NCBI RefSeq assembly: GCF_018531495.1
Contig: NZ_JAHDTI010000003.1
Span: 868,001-932,000, forward strand
Direction: 5' to 3'
Origin: Nonomuraea sediminis
GTDB lineage: Bacteria; Actinomycetota; Actinomycetes; Streptosporangiales; Streptosporangiaceae
DNA: 64,000 nt
A program made the position numbers and the translations under genes. Each line of letters starts with the position of its first letter. The stretch's first letter is position 1. Below the pieces are notes generated by a model that saw nothing but the letters and a program-made list of their open reading frames with translations, was not told where the DNA came from and ran no database searches. This document shows, in pieces, positions 1 to 8,127 of this stretch.

Positions 1-327
1 CGGCTCGAGCTCCCGCTGCACGAAGCGCCCCGCCAGGGCGGCCAGCACGTCGCCGTCGTCCAGGCCGCGCAGCGGCGGCAGCTCGCACAGCTCGGCGGGG
101 ATCACCCTGACCTCGGCCCCGGTGTTGGTGAACGTCACCCGGCCGTCGCCCACGGCGTAGGTCAGGCGCCGGTTGACGCGGTAGGCGCCGCCCGTGGGCT
201 GCACCCACGGCAGCAGGCGCAGCAGGTGCCTGGAGGTGATCTCCTGCATCTGCGGGACGGTCTTGGTGGTCGTGGCCAGGTTGCGCGCGGCAGCGGTACC
301 GAGGCTGAGCTGTCCGGTCTCTGTCAT
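1..327 (-). CDS. Family 2B encapsulin shell protein, N-terminal part (continues past the left edge)
   Basis: The first 109 residues are visible, starting at an ATG whose complement ends at 327. They run MTETGQLSLGTAAARN, then a segment with QMQEITS and LLRLLPWVQ, then YRVNRRLTYAVGDGRV. This N-terminus is characteristic of actinobacterial family 2B encapsulin shells (EshA-like), which have the HK97 phage-capsid fold with an inserted cyclic-nucleotide-binding-like domain. The insertion and most of the capsid fold lie outside the window, so the 2B assignment rests on recalled N-terminal similarity. The gene is last in a three-gene minus-strand operon, 15 bp after ispH. The product should self-assemble into a protein nanocompartment, here probably connected with isoprenoid synthesis because of the two upstream genes. 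Confidence 0.85.
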   Translation of the reverse strand, partial: MTETGQLSLGTAAARNLATTTKTVPQMQEITSRHLLRLLPWVQPTGGAYRVNRRLTYAVGDGRVTFTNTGAEVRVIPAELCELPPLRGLDDGDVLAALAGRFVQRELEP

Positions 328-342
328 CTGCGAGGACACCAC

Positions 343-1269
343 CTATCTCTGGATTTCCCTGGGAAGAGCGAAGGTCAGGGTCTCTTGGGTGCGCGTGACG
401 GTCTCCACGTCGGCGTAGCCGCGGGCCGCCAGCCACTCGAGCAGCTCGGCGACCAGGTACTCGGGCACGGACGCGCCCGCGCTCACGCCCACGGTGGTCA
501 CGCCCTCCAGCCACGCCTCGTCGGCCTCGGCGGCGGTGTCGATCAGGTGCCCGGCGGGCGCGCCCGCCGACAGCGCGACCTCGACCAGGCGCCTGGAGTT
601 GGAGGAGTTGGGCGAGCCGACCACGAGGACCAGGTCGCAGCGGGGCGCGAGCCCGGCGATGGCCTCCTGCCGGTTCTGGCTGGCGTAGCAGACGTCGTCG
701 CTCGGCGGGTCGGCCAGGCCGGGGTGGCGCTCGCGCAGGCGGGCGACCGTGGCCAGCGTCTCGTCCACCGACAGGGTGGTCTGCGACAGCCATCCTGCCT
801 TGGCGTGGCGGGGCAGGACGAGCTCGTCGGGCCTGGCGGGGTCGACCACGTGGATGCGCTCGGGGGCCTCGCCCACGGTGCCCTCGACCTCCTCGTGCTC
901 GGCGTGGCCGATGAGGATCACCTCGTGTCCCGACTCGGCCAGCCGTACGGCCTCTCTGTGGACCTTGGTCACCAGGGGGCAGGTGGCGTCGATCGACCTG
1001 AGCCCGCGCTCGGCCGCCTCGCGCTTGACCGCGGGGGCGACGCCGTGGGCGGAGAAGACGACGAGCGCGCCCTCGGGCACCTCGGCCAGCTCCTCCACGA
1101 AGATCGCGCCGCGGCGGGTGAGGTCGGCGACGACCGAGGTGTTGTGCACGATCTGCTTGCGTACGTAGACGGGTGGGCCGTGGCGGCGCAGTGCCTCCTC
1201 CACGGTGGCGATGGCACGTTCGACCCCGGCGCAGTATCCGCGGGGTGCGGCGAGCAGGACGCGTCCCAT
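343..1269 (-). CDS. ispH: 4-hydroxy-3-methylbut-2-enyl diphosphate reductase (IspH/LytB)
   Basis: This 308-residue cytosolic 4Fe-4S enzyme makes IPP and DMAPP in the last step of the MEP pathway. It starts MGRVLLAAPRGYCAGV, with the first cluster cysteine at C13. The second is in IDATCPLVTKVH (about residue 96) and the third in VCYASQNRQEA (about 190). The substrate-binding GSPNSSNS motif follows. Length is normal and all three cluster ligands are present, so it looks functional. It sits 9 bp downstream of the prenyl synthase and 15 bp upstream of the encapsulin gene, implying co-transcription. This is an unusual place for ispH and could be a second, dedicated copy; the rest of the genome is not visible. 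Confidence 0.96.
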   Translation of the reverse strand: MGRVLLAAPRGYCAGVERAIATVEEALRRHGPPVYVRKQIVHNTSVVADLTRRGAIFVEELAEVPEGALVVFSAHGVAPAVKREAAERGLRSIDATCPLVTKVHREAVRLAESGHEVILIGHAEHEEVEGTVGEAPERIHVVDPARPDELVLPRHAKAGWLSQTTLSVDETLATVARLRERHPGLADPPSDDVCYASQNRQEAIAGLAPRCDLVLVVGSPNSSNSRRLVEVALSAGAPAGHLIDTAAEADEAWLEGVTTVGVSAGASVPEYLVAELLEWLAARGYADVETVTRTQETLTFALPREIQR

Positions 1270-1278
1270 GAGGTCTCC

Positions 1279-2310
1279 TCAGCGAGTCCGGTGCGCGATT
1301 CGGTCTGCCAGTTCGGTGAGCGCGGCCGCCGCTTCGGCCGTGATGCGGGCGTCGGCGAGCGCGGATAAGGCGGTGCCGGCCCGCTCGTCGATCATCTGCT
1401 CGACCTGGGCCAGCGCTCCGGTGTCGACGACGATCTGGCGCAGCTCGTCGGCGACCGTCTCGGTGAGCTTGGGGTCGCCGAGCCAGGCCCGCAGGTGCTC
1501 GGTCTCGGCGCGCGAGCCGTAGCGCGTCGCGTACGCGATCAGCACGGTCTGCTTGCCCTCGCGCAGGTCGTCGAGCGCCGACTTGCCGGTGACCTCGGGG
1601 TCGCCGAACATGCCCAGGATGTCGTCGCGCAGCTGGAAGGCCTCCCCCAGCGGCACGCCGAAGCTGGAGTAGGCCTCGAGCAGTTCCTCGTCGCCCCCTG
1701 CCAGGGCGCCGCCGATCTGCAGGGGGCGCTCGACGGTGTACTTGGCCGTCTTGTAGCGGATGACGGTGTAGGCCCGGTCGACGGTGGTGTCGGCGCCGGT
1801 CTGCGACATCACGTCCAGGTACTGACCGGCGATCACCTCGGTGCGCATGGCGGTGAACAGCTCGTGGCCCCTGCGCAGCCGGTGCGGCTCGACGCCGCTG
1901 GTGGCGAACAGCTCGTCGGACCAGCCGAGCGCGAGCACGCCCATGAGGATGGCGGCGGCCCTGCCGAAGGCGTTGGCGGCGGGACCGGCGTGCATGCCCG
2001 CCAGCGCGCGGTGCACGGTGGGGCGGCCGCGCCGTACCTCGCTGGCGTCCATGATGTCGTCGTGGATGAGCAGCCCCGCGTGGCACAGCTCGAGCGAGGC
2101 GGCGGCGCTGATGAGCTCCGCGCAGTCGGCGCCGCCCGCGCCCACCCAGCCCCAGTAGCACAGCAGCGGCCTGATCCGCTTGCCGTCGCCGAGGATGAAC
2201 TCGCGCAGCACCTGGTGCGCGGCGACCACCTCGGGATCGGCGACGGGGGCAGGGTGCACGTCCAGGAACTGCACCAGCCTTCGGTCGACCCGGTCGCGGA
2301 CCGTGCTCAT
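1279..2310 (-). CDS. Trans-polyprenyl diphosphate synthase (candidate encapsulin cargo)
   Basis: A 343-residue member of the trans-prenyl synthase family, which condenses IPP with allylic diphosphates (GGPP-type or longer). The first aspartate-rich motif is DDIMD at residues 84-88, preceded by GDGKRIRP. The second is QLRDDILGMFGD (about residue 237), followed by GKSALDDLREGK. The ATG at 2310 is preferred over an upstream TTG at 2343 because GGGGAGGG lies about 6 bp before it. It is the first gene of the operon with ispH and the encapsulin shell. Polyprenyl synthases are recognised cargo of family 2 encapsulins, but the long disordered N-terminal targeting extension seen in some cargo is absent here. 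Product chain length cannot be read from the sequence. Confidence 0.93.
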   Translation of the reverse strand: MSTVRDRVDRRLVQFLDVHPAPVADPEVVAAHQVLREFILGDGKRIRPLLCYWGWVGAGGADCAELISAAASLELCHAGLLIHDDIMDASEVRRGRPTVHRALAGMHAGPAANAFGRAAAILMGVLALGWSDELFATSGVEPHRLRRGHELFTAMRTEVIAGQYLDVMSQTGADTTVDRAYTVIRYKTAKYTVERPLQIGGALAGGDEELLEAYSSFGVPLGEAFQLRDDILGMFGDPEVTGKSALDDLREGKQTVLIAYATRYGSRAETEHLRAWLGDPKLTETVADELRQIVVDTGALAQVEQMIDERAGTALSALADARITAEAAAALTELADRIAHRTR

Positions 2311-2412
2311 CGACGCCCTCCCCACGTTCCCCACCGCCGACAAACGAGAAGTTATTGATCGACCACATAAAGTTAAAGAGGCATCCTACAGAGTGGAACG
2401 GATGTTTTCTCT

Positions 2413-2920
2413 ATGTCGCGATTCGGCGCACACTTCGGCAATGAGCAACGCCCCCTGCAGCAGATCTCCGAGCTGGCCGCAGCCGGCTGCCGGATCGTGC
2501 GGGTGGGCGTGCCCTCGCGGGATGACGCCGACGCATTACCGCAAATCGCGAAAAAATCTCAAATTCCGGTGGTGGCGGATATTCACTTCCAGCCGCGTTA
2601 TGTGTTCGCCGCCATCGAGGCCGGATGCGCCGCCGTCAGGGTCAATCCCGGAAACATTCGGAAATTTGACGATAAGATTCGAGAAATCGCACAATTGGCG
2701 TCAGAAGCCGGCGCGCCGATCAGGATCGGCGTCAACGCAGGCTCGTTCGACCCGCGCCTGCTGCGCAAGTACGGCAAGGCCACCCCGGAGGCCATGGTCG
2801 AGCGCGCTGCTCGAGCACGAGCTGCGGCTGGTCGGGCGGCAGGGCGTGGCCTACGCGCTGGAGGAGTTCACCGAGGGCGTCTCGTGCGTGGCAGCGCCGG
2901 TGTTCGGGCCCATGCCTTGA
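2413..2920 (+). pseudogene. Chimeric remnant: ispG fragment fused to an IclR-regulator fragment
   Basis: From about 2446 to 2800 the frame encodes LQQISELAAAGCRIVRVGVP, then VADIHFQPRYVFAAIEAG, NPGNIRKFDDK, IRIGVNAGS and LLRKYGKATPEA. These are diagnostic of the TIM-barrel half of IspG (MEP pathway HMBPP synthase). The N-terminal start, the rest of the barrel and the C-terminal 4Fe-4S cysteines are missing. At about 2810 similarity switches, in another frame, to LLEHELRLVGRQGVAYALEE ending CVAAPVFGPMP, which resembles the effector domain of IclR regulators. The ispG part uses unusually many A/T-ending codons (for example GCGAAAAAATCTCAAATT) compared with its neighbours, suggesting foreign origin. 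It lies divergently upstream of the isoprenoid operon and is not expected to make an active enzyme. Confidence 0.8.
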
Positions 2921-2981
2921 TTCGCGCCACACGAGGCAGAATGGCGGGGCGAGCACCTAGCGATCTCGACGGGAGCCGGCC

Positions 2982-3893
2982 ATGGGATGGACCGCGGCGG
3001 ACATACCAGATCTGACGGGCAAGACGGCGATCGTGACCGGAGCCTCGAGCGGCATCGGGATGATCGCGGCGGGTGAGCTGGCCCGCCGGGGCGCGGCGAC
3101 CGTGCTGGCCGTCCGCGACACCGGCAAGGGAGCCGAGGTCCGCGACCGGATGCTCAACGCCGCGCCGCAGGCCTCCATCGAGGTGACACGGCTCGACCTG
3201 GCCGATCTGGCCTCGGTCAGGCAGTTCGCCGAGGGCGTGAAGGACGACGTCGACATCCTGGTCAACAACGCCGGGGTGATGGCGCTGCCGTACCGGAAGA
3301 CCGCGGACGGCTTCGAGATGCAGTTCGGCACGAACCATCTCGGGCACTTCGCGCTGACCGGGCTGCTGCTGCCGCGGCTGCGCGGCGGGCGCGTGGTGAC
3401 CGTCAGCAGCACCATGCACAAGCGCGGCACGATGCGCTTCGACGATCTCAACTCCGAGCTCTCCTACCGCAAGTGGGAGGCCTACTCGCAGTCGAAGCTG
3501 GCCAACCTGCTGTTCGCCTACGAGCTGCAGCGGCGCGCGGGCGGCAGCCTGACGAGCGTGGCGGCGCACCCCGGCTACGCGGCCACGAACCTGCAGGGCG
3601 CCGGGCCCCGCCTGTCGGGCAACCGGCTCGAGCAGGCCGGGATGTGGCTGGCCAACCTGCTGTTCGCGCAGAGCGCCGAGCGCGGGGCGCTGCCGCTGCT
3701 GTACGCGGCCACGGTGCCCGACCTGCCCGGCGGGTCGTACGTGGGGCCCGACGGGCCCGGCGAGGGACGCGGCTACCCGACGATCGTCTCCTCGACGGCG
3801 GCCTCCCACGACGAGGACGCGGCCGCCAGGCTGTGGTCGGTCTCGGAGGAGCTGACCGGGGTGCGCTACTCCTTCGACCAGATCTCCGACTAG
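2982..3893 (+). CDS. Short-chain dehydrogenase/reductase (retinol dehydrogenase-like)
   Basis: A 303-residue classical SDR using NAD(P)H. The cofactor glycine motif TGASSGIG is near residue 20, DxxD at LDLADL, NNAG near 90, the catalytic serine in VTVSS near 143, and YSQSK (YxxxK) near 165. The long C-terminal region with an AAHPGYAATNLQG segment matches the retinol dehydrogenase/WW-oxidoreductase-like group common in actinomycetes. The ATG follows CGGGAGCC with moderate spacing. Substrate is unknown. It appears monocistronic: about 70 bp separate it from the SWIM-family operon downstream, and the pseudogene precedes it. Confidence 0.93.
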   Translation: MGWTAADIPDLTGKTAIVTGASSGIGMIAAGELARRGAATVLAVRDTGKGAEVRDRMLNAAPQASIEVTRLDLADLASVRQFAEGVKDDVDILVNNAGVMALPYRKTADGFEMQFGTNHLGHFALTGLLLPRLRGGRVVTVSSTMHKRGTMRFDDLNSELSYRKWEAYSQSKLANLLFAYELQRRAGGSLTSVAAHPGYAATNLQGAGPRLSGNRLEQAGMWLANLLFAQSAERGALPLLYAATVPDLPGGSYVGPDGPGEGRGYPTIVSSTAASHDEDAAARLWSVSEELTGVRYSFDQISD

Positions 3894-3962
3894 ATCAAAA
3901 CTGTCGGTCGCGTTGGCTAGATTCCTGCCACATTGATCTTCCTTCCGACTGGAGGTCGTGGC

Positions 3963-4439
3963 TTGGACGTGCGTGAACGCAGCGTCACACGCGTGGTGCC
4001 GCCGGTGCGGCCGCGGAAACTGGCGAAGGTCCCCTTCGTCGAGCTGGCCGACGGGCGGCTGCAGGGAGTCGTGTCGAGCGGGTCCGACATCGAGCGGGTC
4101 TACGTCTCCTCGATCGCGGCCGGCACCCACGGCTACACGTGCAGCACCAACAACAACCGGCCGTGCGGCGGGCTGCGCGGCTCGCCATGCAAGCACCTGA
4201 CCGCGCTGGCCAACGAGGCGATCGTGCAGTACGGCCTGCCGCGCGTGGCCCGCTACCTGCGGGTCGAGGTCGCCGAGGACGGCGACCTCATGAGAGCGCT
4301 GAGCGGGTCCCACGAGCCGGCGGCCGCGGCGGTCGTCTTCAGCCGCTTCCTGCGCCACCTGGCCTATCTGGAGGTGCCCTCGACCACGGCGCCGCTTCCG
4401 GAGATGCAGTGGTTCCCCGACTCGGGAGGGGTGCGCTGA
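3963..4439 (+). CDS. SWIM-like zinc-binding protein, first gene of MoxR/VWA operon
   Basis: 158 residues from a TTG start at 3963, chosen because CTGGAGG ends about 7 bp upstream. The core YTCSTNNNRPCGG followed by GSPCKHL gives C60, C68, C76 and H78. This looks like a SWIM zinc finger (normally CxC...CxH), but the first pair is spaced by seven residues instead of one. SWIM proteins are thought to bind nucleic acid or protein. The gene ends in TGATG shared with the next gene, suggesting translational coupling. In enterobacteria the SWIM protein of the equivalent yeh locus (YehQ) is one longer polypeptide, so this gene and the next may be a split version (inference). Confidence 0.75.
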   Translation: MDVRERSVTRVVPPVRPRKLAKVPFVELADGRLQGVVSSGSDIERVYVSSIAAGTHGYTCSTNNNRPCGGLRGSPCKHLTALANEAIVQYGLPRVARYLRVEVAEDGDLMRALSGSHEPAAAAVVFSRFLRHLAYLEVPSTTAPLPEMQWFPDSGGVR

Positions 4440-5770
4440 TGATGGGTGTGCAGCTCTCGGCGCTGACCGGCGAGATGCCCGCCGGGGTCGGCGAGGCGCT
4501 CGAGGTCGTGTCCGGGTTCGACGGAGTGCTGGTGCACGGGCTCGCGCGGCTCGGCGAGGAGCAGGTCGCGGCGCTGACCGGGCTGGCCTCCGCGATGGCG
4601 GGCACGCCACTGGGTGAGCGGGCGCTGGAGGCCGCGGAGAAGATCGTGGCCGGCTCGGTCACCGACGAGCACCTGGTCGCGCTGGCCGGCGCCCGGTCGG
4701 CCCTGCTCGGCGCCATCCACGACGCCCTCCTGGCCCACCTCGACACCTCCCTCACCCGCACCCGCTCACCCTGGGATGCCGGGTCCGCCGCACAAGCTGG
4801 CTTCGGAGGGCGGGCCGGGGCGGCCGCGTGGTTGCGGGAGGTGGCCATCGCTGGGTGGCGCGGGGTCGACCACGATCTGGTGACCGCAGCCGATCAGACG
4901 ATCGAGGCGCTGCTGGGCGACCCAGGGGCGCGGCGGATGGCCGTCCTGCTCGACGGGCTGGCGGCGGAGCTGCGGGCCTCGGCGCCCGTGGCGACCATGG
5001 CCGAGATCCCCGAGCGGCGCTGGGGCGACCTCTGGGCACGCGCCGTCCTGCTCACCCACGCGACCACCTCAAGCGCGGGCGCGGGTGGTGAGAGCGTGTC
5101 GGGGCGGCTGCTGGTGCTGGGCGTGGATGTGCACGAGCATGCGACGGCCGTCCAGGTGCAGGTGCACGGGATCCTGGAGCCCGGCGGGCGGGTGGTGCGG
5201 GCGAGCGTGGCGGCCGCCAAGGTCGACACGATCGCGGGGCCCGCCGTGTGGTCGCTGCTCGGCGGATACCCCGTGCTGCTGGGAGCGCTGGCAGGGCACC
5301 TGGCGATCGAGATCGAAGGGATGACACTGCTTCCGGGCGGCGACCTCGTCTGGGACGAGGCCGCGGCCAAGGCGGGCGACCCCGCCGACCCGTTCGCCAC
5401 GGCCAGGGTACGGCTGGCGGAGGCGACCGCCCCCGCGGTGGCGCCGCTCGAGCGGCACCCGGTGCGGATCGCCGAGCCGGTGCTCGTCGAGGGATACAAG
5501 GTCAAGGACGGCGTGCTCCACCTGGACGGGCACGAGCTGGCGCTCGACCTCGACCGGCTGCCCGCCGCGGGACCGCTGACGCCGAAGCTGGTGACGGCCT
5601 CGACCGCGTGCATCGGACTGCTGCGCTGGGACGCCGGGTGGCGGCTGCAGCCGCTGGCCGTCCAGGGCAAGTCCAAGGCGGCGCACAACGGCGACCTCGC
5701 CCTCCAGGCGGCCAAGGGCGACGCGGTAGCCGTACTCAAGGAACGAGCGGGACGGCTGCTGAGGCGATGA
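4439..5770 (+). CDS. Conserved protein of MoxR/VWA operon (possible C-terminal half of a split SWIM protein)
   Basis: 443 residues; the start ATG at 4439 overlaps the upstream stop (TGATG), with a second ATG at 4442 and GGGAGGGG upstream. I do not recognise a catalytic motif. The N-terminal 200 residues look all-helical and Ala/Leu-rich, with many paired helices. The C-terminal half is more beta-rich (GRLLVLGVDVHEHATAVQVQ and similar) with repeated acidic/aromatic turns, and ends in a basic LKERAGRLLRR tail. Its position between the SWIM protein and the VWA protein, with 1-4 bp overlaps on both sides, points to a stoichiometric partner. It may correspond to the large non-SWIM part of YehQ-like proteins; an alignment is needed to confirm. 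Confidence 0.7.
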   Translation: MMGVQLSALTGEMPAGVGEALEVVSGFDGVLVHGLARLGEEQVAALTGLASAMAGTPLGERALEAAEKIVAGSVTDEHLVALAGARSALLGAIHDALLAHLDTSLTRTRSPWDAGSAAQAGFGGRAGAAAWLREVAIAGWRGVDHDLVTAADQTIEALLGDPGARRMAVLLDGLAAELRASAPVATMAEIPERRWGDLWARAVLLTHATTSSAGAGGESVSGRLLVLGVDVHEHATAVQVQVHGILEPGGRVVRASVAAAKVDTIAGPAVWSLLGGYPVLLGALAGHLAIEIEGMTLLPGGDLVWDEAAAKAGDPADPFATARVRLAEATAPAVAPLERHPVRIAEPVLVEGYKVKDGVLHLDGHELALDLDRLPAAGPLTPKLVTASTACIGLLRWDAGWRLQPLAVQGKSKAAHNGDLALQAAKGDAVAVLKERAGRLLRR

Positions 5771-7014
5771 GCGACCACACTGACACGGCCAATCGGCGGC
5801 AGGTGTTGTACTGGCGGCTGCTTGCGCGGTTGTTCGGCGGCGAGGAGCAGGCCGCGTTGGAGAGCGCGAGTCTGGCCGTCGTCGAGGACATCGGGCTGCC
5901 CGCGGCGGTGCTCGACCCCGGCATCTCTGTCGACAATCTCGTGCAGCGCTTTCCTGAGCTGGCCGCGGAGCTGCGCACGCTGGACGGGCCCGACCAGGTC
6001 CGCAACGCCGCGCTGGTGTCCAAGCTGCTGCTGAACGTCTTCTGCACCGGATCGGGCACCGTCACCGCGACCCAGCTGGCCGGCTGGAAGAACGACGCCG
6101 GCTGGCTGGAGCAGGCCGTGGGCGCCGACGCGGGGCAGCTGGCCGAGATGGAGGGCGACCTGGTCAGGCGGATGCACCTGCGCGAGGTGCTCGCCGACCC
6201 CTCCCTGGCCAAGCAGCTCACGCCCAGCATGTCGCTGGTCGAGCAGCTGCTGCGCGACAAGTCGAACCTGTCGGGCGTGGCGCTGGCCAACGCCAAGGCG
6301 CTGATCCGCCGCTACGTCGACGAGGTCGCCCAGGTGCTTCGCACGCAGGTCGAGAAGGCCACCGCCGGCGAGATCGACAGGTCGGTCCCGCCCAAACGGG
6401 TCTTCAGCAACCTCGACCTCGACCGGACCATCTGGAAGAACCTCACCAACTGGTCACCCGAAGACCAGAAGCTGTACGTGGACAGGCTCTTCTACAAGCA
6501 GACCGCCCGCCGCACCACCCCCGCGCGGCTGATCGTGGTGGTCGACCAGTCGGGCTCGATGGTCGACTCGATGGTCAACTGCACGATCCTGGCCTCGATC
6601 TTCGCCGGGCTGCCCCGGGTTGACGTGCACCTGATCGCCTACGACACGCGGGCGATCGACCTGACACCGTGGGTGCACGACCCGTTCGAGGTGCTGCTGC
6701 GCACGAAGCTGGGCGGCGGCAACGACGGCCCTGTCGCGATGGCGATGGCCCAGCCCAAGATCGCCGATCCGCGCAACACCGTGATGGTGTGGATCTCCGA
6801 CTTCTACGAGTTCGACCGATCGCAGCCGCTGTTCGACGGCATCACCGCCGTGCACAGGTCGGGCGTCCGGTTCATCCCGGTCGGTTCGGTCAACAGCTCC
6901 GGCCAGGCCGAGGTGAACCCCTGGTTCCGCCAGCGGTTCAAGGACCTCGGCACCCCGGTCATCTCCGGACACATCAACAAGCTCGTCCACGAGCTCAAGA
7001 ACTTCCTCACCTAG
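5767..7014 (+). CDS. VWA domain protein (YehP/CoxE-like) partner of MoxR ATPase
   Basis: 415 residues with ATG overlapping the preceding stop (ATGA). The frame is open far upstream, but that extension lies inside the previous gene and is rejected. The N-terminal ~210 residues are helical. The von Willebrand A domain begins about residue 253 with an intact MIDAS: DQSGS (D260, S262, S264), then a threonine in AYDTRAIDL and an aspartate in WISDFYEFD. VWA proteins of this type work as metal-dependent adaptors with MoxR AAA+ ATPases, which remodel or insert cofactors into targets. The following gene encodes such an ATPase, 9 bp downstream. Likely cytosolic: no signal peptide or membrane segment. 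Confidence 0.92.
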   Translation: MSDHTDTANRRQVLYWRLLARLFGGEEQAALESASLAVVEDIGLPAAVLDPGISVDNLVQRFPELAAELRTLDGPDQVRNAALVSKLLLNVFCTGSGTVTATQLAGWKNDAGWLEQAVGADAGQLAEMEGDLVRRMHLREVLADPSLAKQLTPSMSLVEQLLRDKSNLSGVALANAKALIRRYVDEVAQVLRTQVEKATAGEIDRSVPPKRVFSNLDLDRTIWKNLTNWSPEDQKLYVDRLFYKQTARRTTPARLIVVVDQSGSMVDSMVNCTILASIFAGLPRVDVHLIAYDTRAIDLTPWVHDPFEVLLRTKLGGGNDGPVAMAMAQPKIADPRNTVMVWISDFYEFDRSQPLFDGITAVHRSGVRFIPVGSVNSSGQAEVNPWFRQRFKDLGTPVISGHINKLVHELKNFLT

Positions 7015-7023
7015 GAGACGCCA

Positions 7024-8127
7024 GTGCTGCGCGCCCCCGCAGAAGTCAAGTACGCCGACGAGCTCGACTACCTGGAGTCGATCGACGACGGCCCCAAACC
7101 GTTCTCGTGGCGGCTGAGCCCGCGCATGGTAAGGATCTTCGTGCTCGGTTCCGAGCGCGCCGACGGCCTGGAGCGGGAAATCCCGCAGAAATGGTTCGGC
7201 GACCGCAGCTTCGTCGAGCGCTCCATCGTCACGCTGGCCTCCGACCGCGGCCTGCTGCTGATCGGCGACCCCGGCACCGGCAAGAGCTGGCTCGCCGAGC
7301 TGCTCGCCGCCGCCATCTGCCGCAACTCGACGCTGGTGGTGCAGGGTACGGCGGGCACCACGGAAGACCACATCAAGTACTCGTGGAACGTGTCGATGGT
7401 CATCGCCAAGGGCCAGTCGCGCGCCTCGATGATCCCCTCCCCCATCATGACCGCGATGGAGCAGGGCGTGATCGGCCGCTTCGAGGAGCTGACCCGCTCG
7501 ACCAGCGACGTGCAGGACGCGCTGATCTCGATCCTTTCGGAGAAGTACGTCTCGATCCCCGAGCTCGACGACGACAACATCGTCTTCGCCCAGCCCGGCT
7601 TCTCCATCATCGCCACCGCCAACAGCCGCGACCGCGGCGTCAACGACCTGTCCTCGGCGCTGAAACGGCGTTTCAACTTCGTGCGCATCCCGGTAGTGAC
7701 GAACAAGAAGAGCGAGGCGGAGATCGTCCGTTTCCGCACGACCGAACTGCTCAGGCGGCACCAGATCGACCTGGAGCTGCCGCCCACGCTGCTGGACATC
7801 CTGCTGCAGAGCTTCGCCGATCTGCGGGCCGCGGCCGACTCGGCCACCAGCGACGACGAGCGGCTCGAGTCGGCGCTGTCCACCGCCGAGCAGATCGGCG
7901 TGCTGGAGGACGCGATCCTGCACAGCCACTTCTTCGGCGACCGGACGCTGCGGGCGTCGACGCTGGCCGGTTCGATGGTCGGGTCGCTGGCCCGCCGTAC
8001 TCCTGAGGACCTGGCGATACTCAACAAGTACTGGCACGGAGTGGTCGAGCCGCGCAGCAAGAAGGACGGCGGCGAGTGGCCGGCCTTCCTCGAGGGCGGC
8101 CGTCAGGCGATCTCGACGCTCTCATGA
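7024..8127 (+). CDS. MoxR-family AAA+ ATPase (YehL-like)
   Basis: 367 residues from a GTG start with TAGGAGA upstream. Walker A is GDPGTGKS at residues 81-88. The MoxR-type Walker B region reads GRFEELTRSTSDVQDALIS. Sensor-1 is in IIATANSRDRG, and an arginine-rich LKRRFNFVRIP segment follows. The family forms hexameric ATP-driven chaperones paired with VWA proteins. Operon context (SWIM, VWA, DUF5682) matches the YehL subgroup rather than RavA or methanol-dehydrogenase MoxR. The stop overlaps the start of the DUF5682 gene by ATGA. The substrate of the complex is unknown in any organism, as far as I know. Confidence 0.94.
   Translation: MLRAPAEVKYADELDYLESIDDGPKPFSWRLSPRMVRIFVLGSERADGLEREIPQKWFGDRSFVERSIVTLASDRGLLLIGDPGTGKSWLAELLAAAICRNSTLVVQGTAGTTEDHIKYSWNVSMVIAKGQSRASMIPSPIMTAMEQGVIGRFEELTRSTSDVQDALISILSEKYVSIPELDDDNIVFAQPGFSIIATANSRDRGVNDLSSALKRRFNFVRIPVVTNKKSEAEIVRFRTTELLRRHQIDLELPPTLLDILLQSFADLRAAADSATSDDERLESALSTAEQIGVLEDAILHSHFFGDRTLRASTLAGSMVGSLARRTPEDLAILNKYWHGVVEPRSKKDGGEWPAFLEGGRQAISTLS

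Noticed and set aside
226..1368. Long plus-strand open frame opposite ispH
   Set aside because: The minus strand encodes complete IspH with all cluster cysteines. The plus frame is Gly/Arg/Val-rich low-information sequence, as expected from GC-rich antisense.
2868..4610. Very long minus-strand frame opposite the SDR and SWIM genes
   Set aside because: Arg/Pro/Ala-rich antisense with no recognisable domain; the plus-strand SDR has all its motifs.
5248..5766. N-terminal extension of the VWA protein
   Set aside because: Out-of-frame translation of the upstream gene. The ATG at 5767 with the ATGA overlap gives the expected N-terminus.
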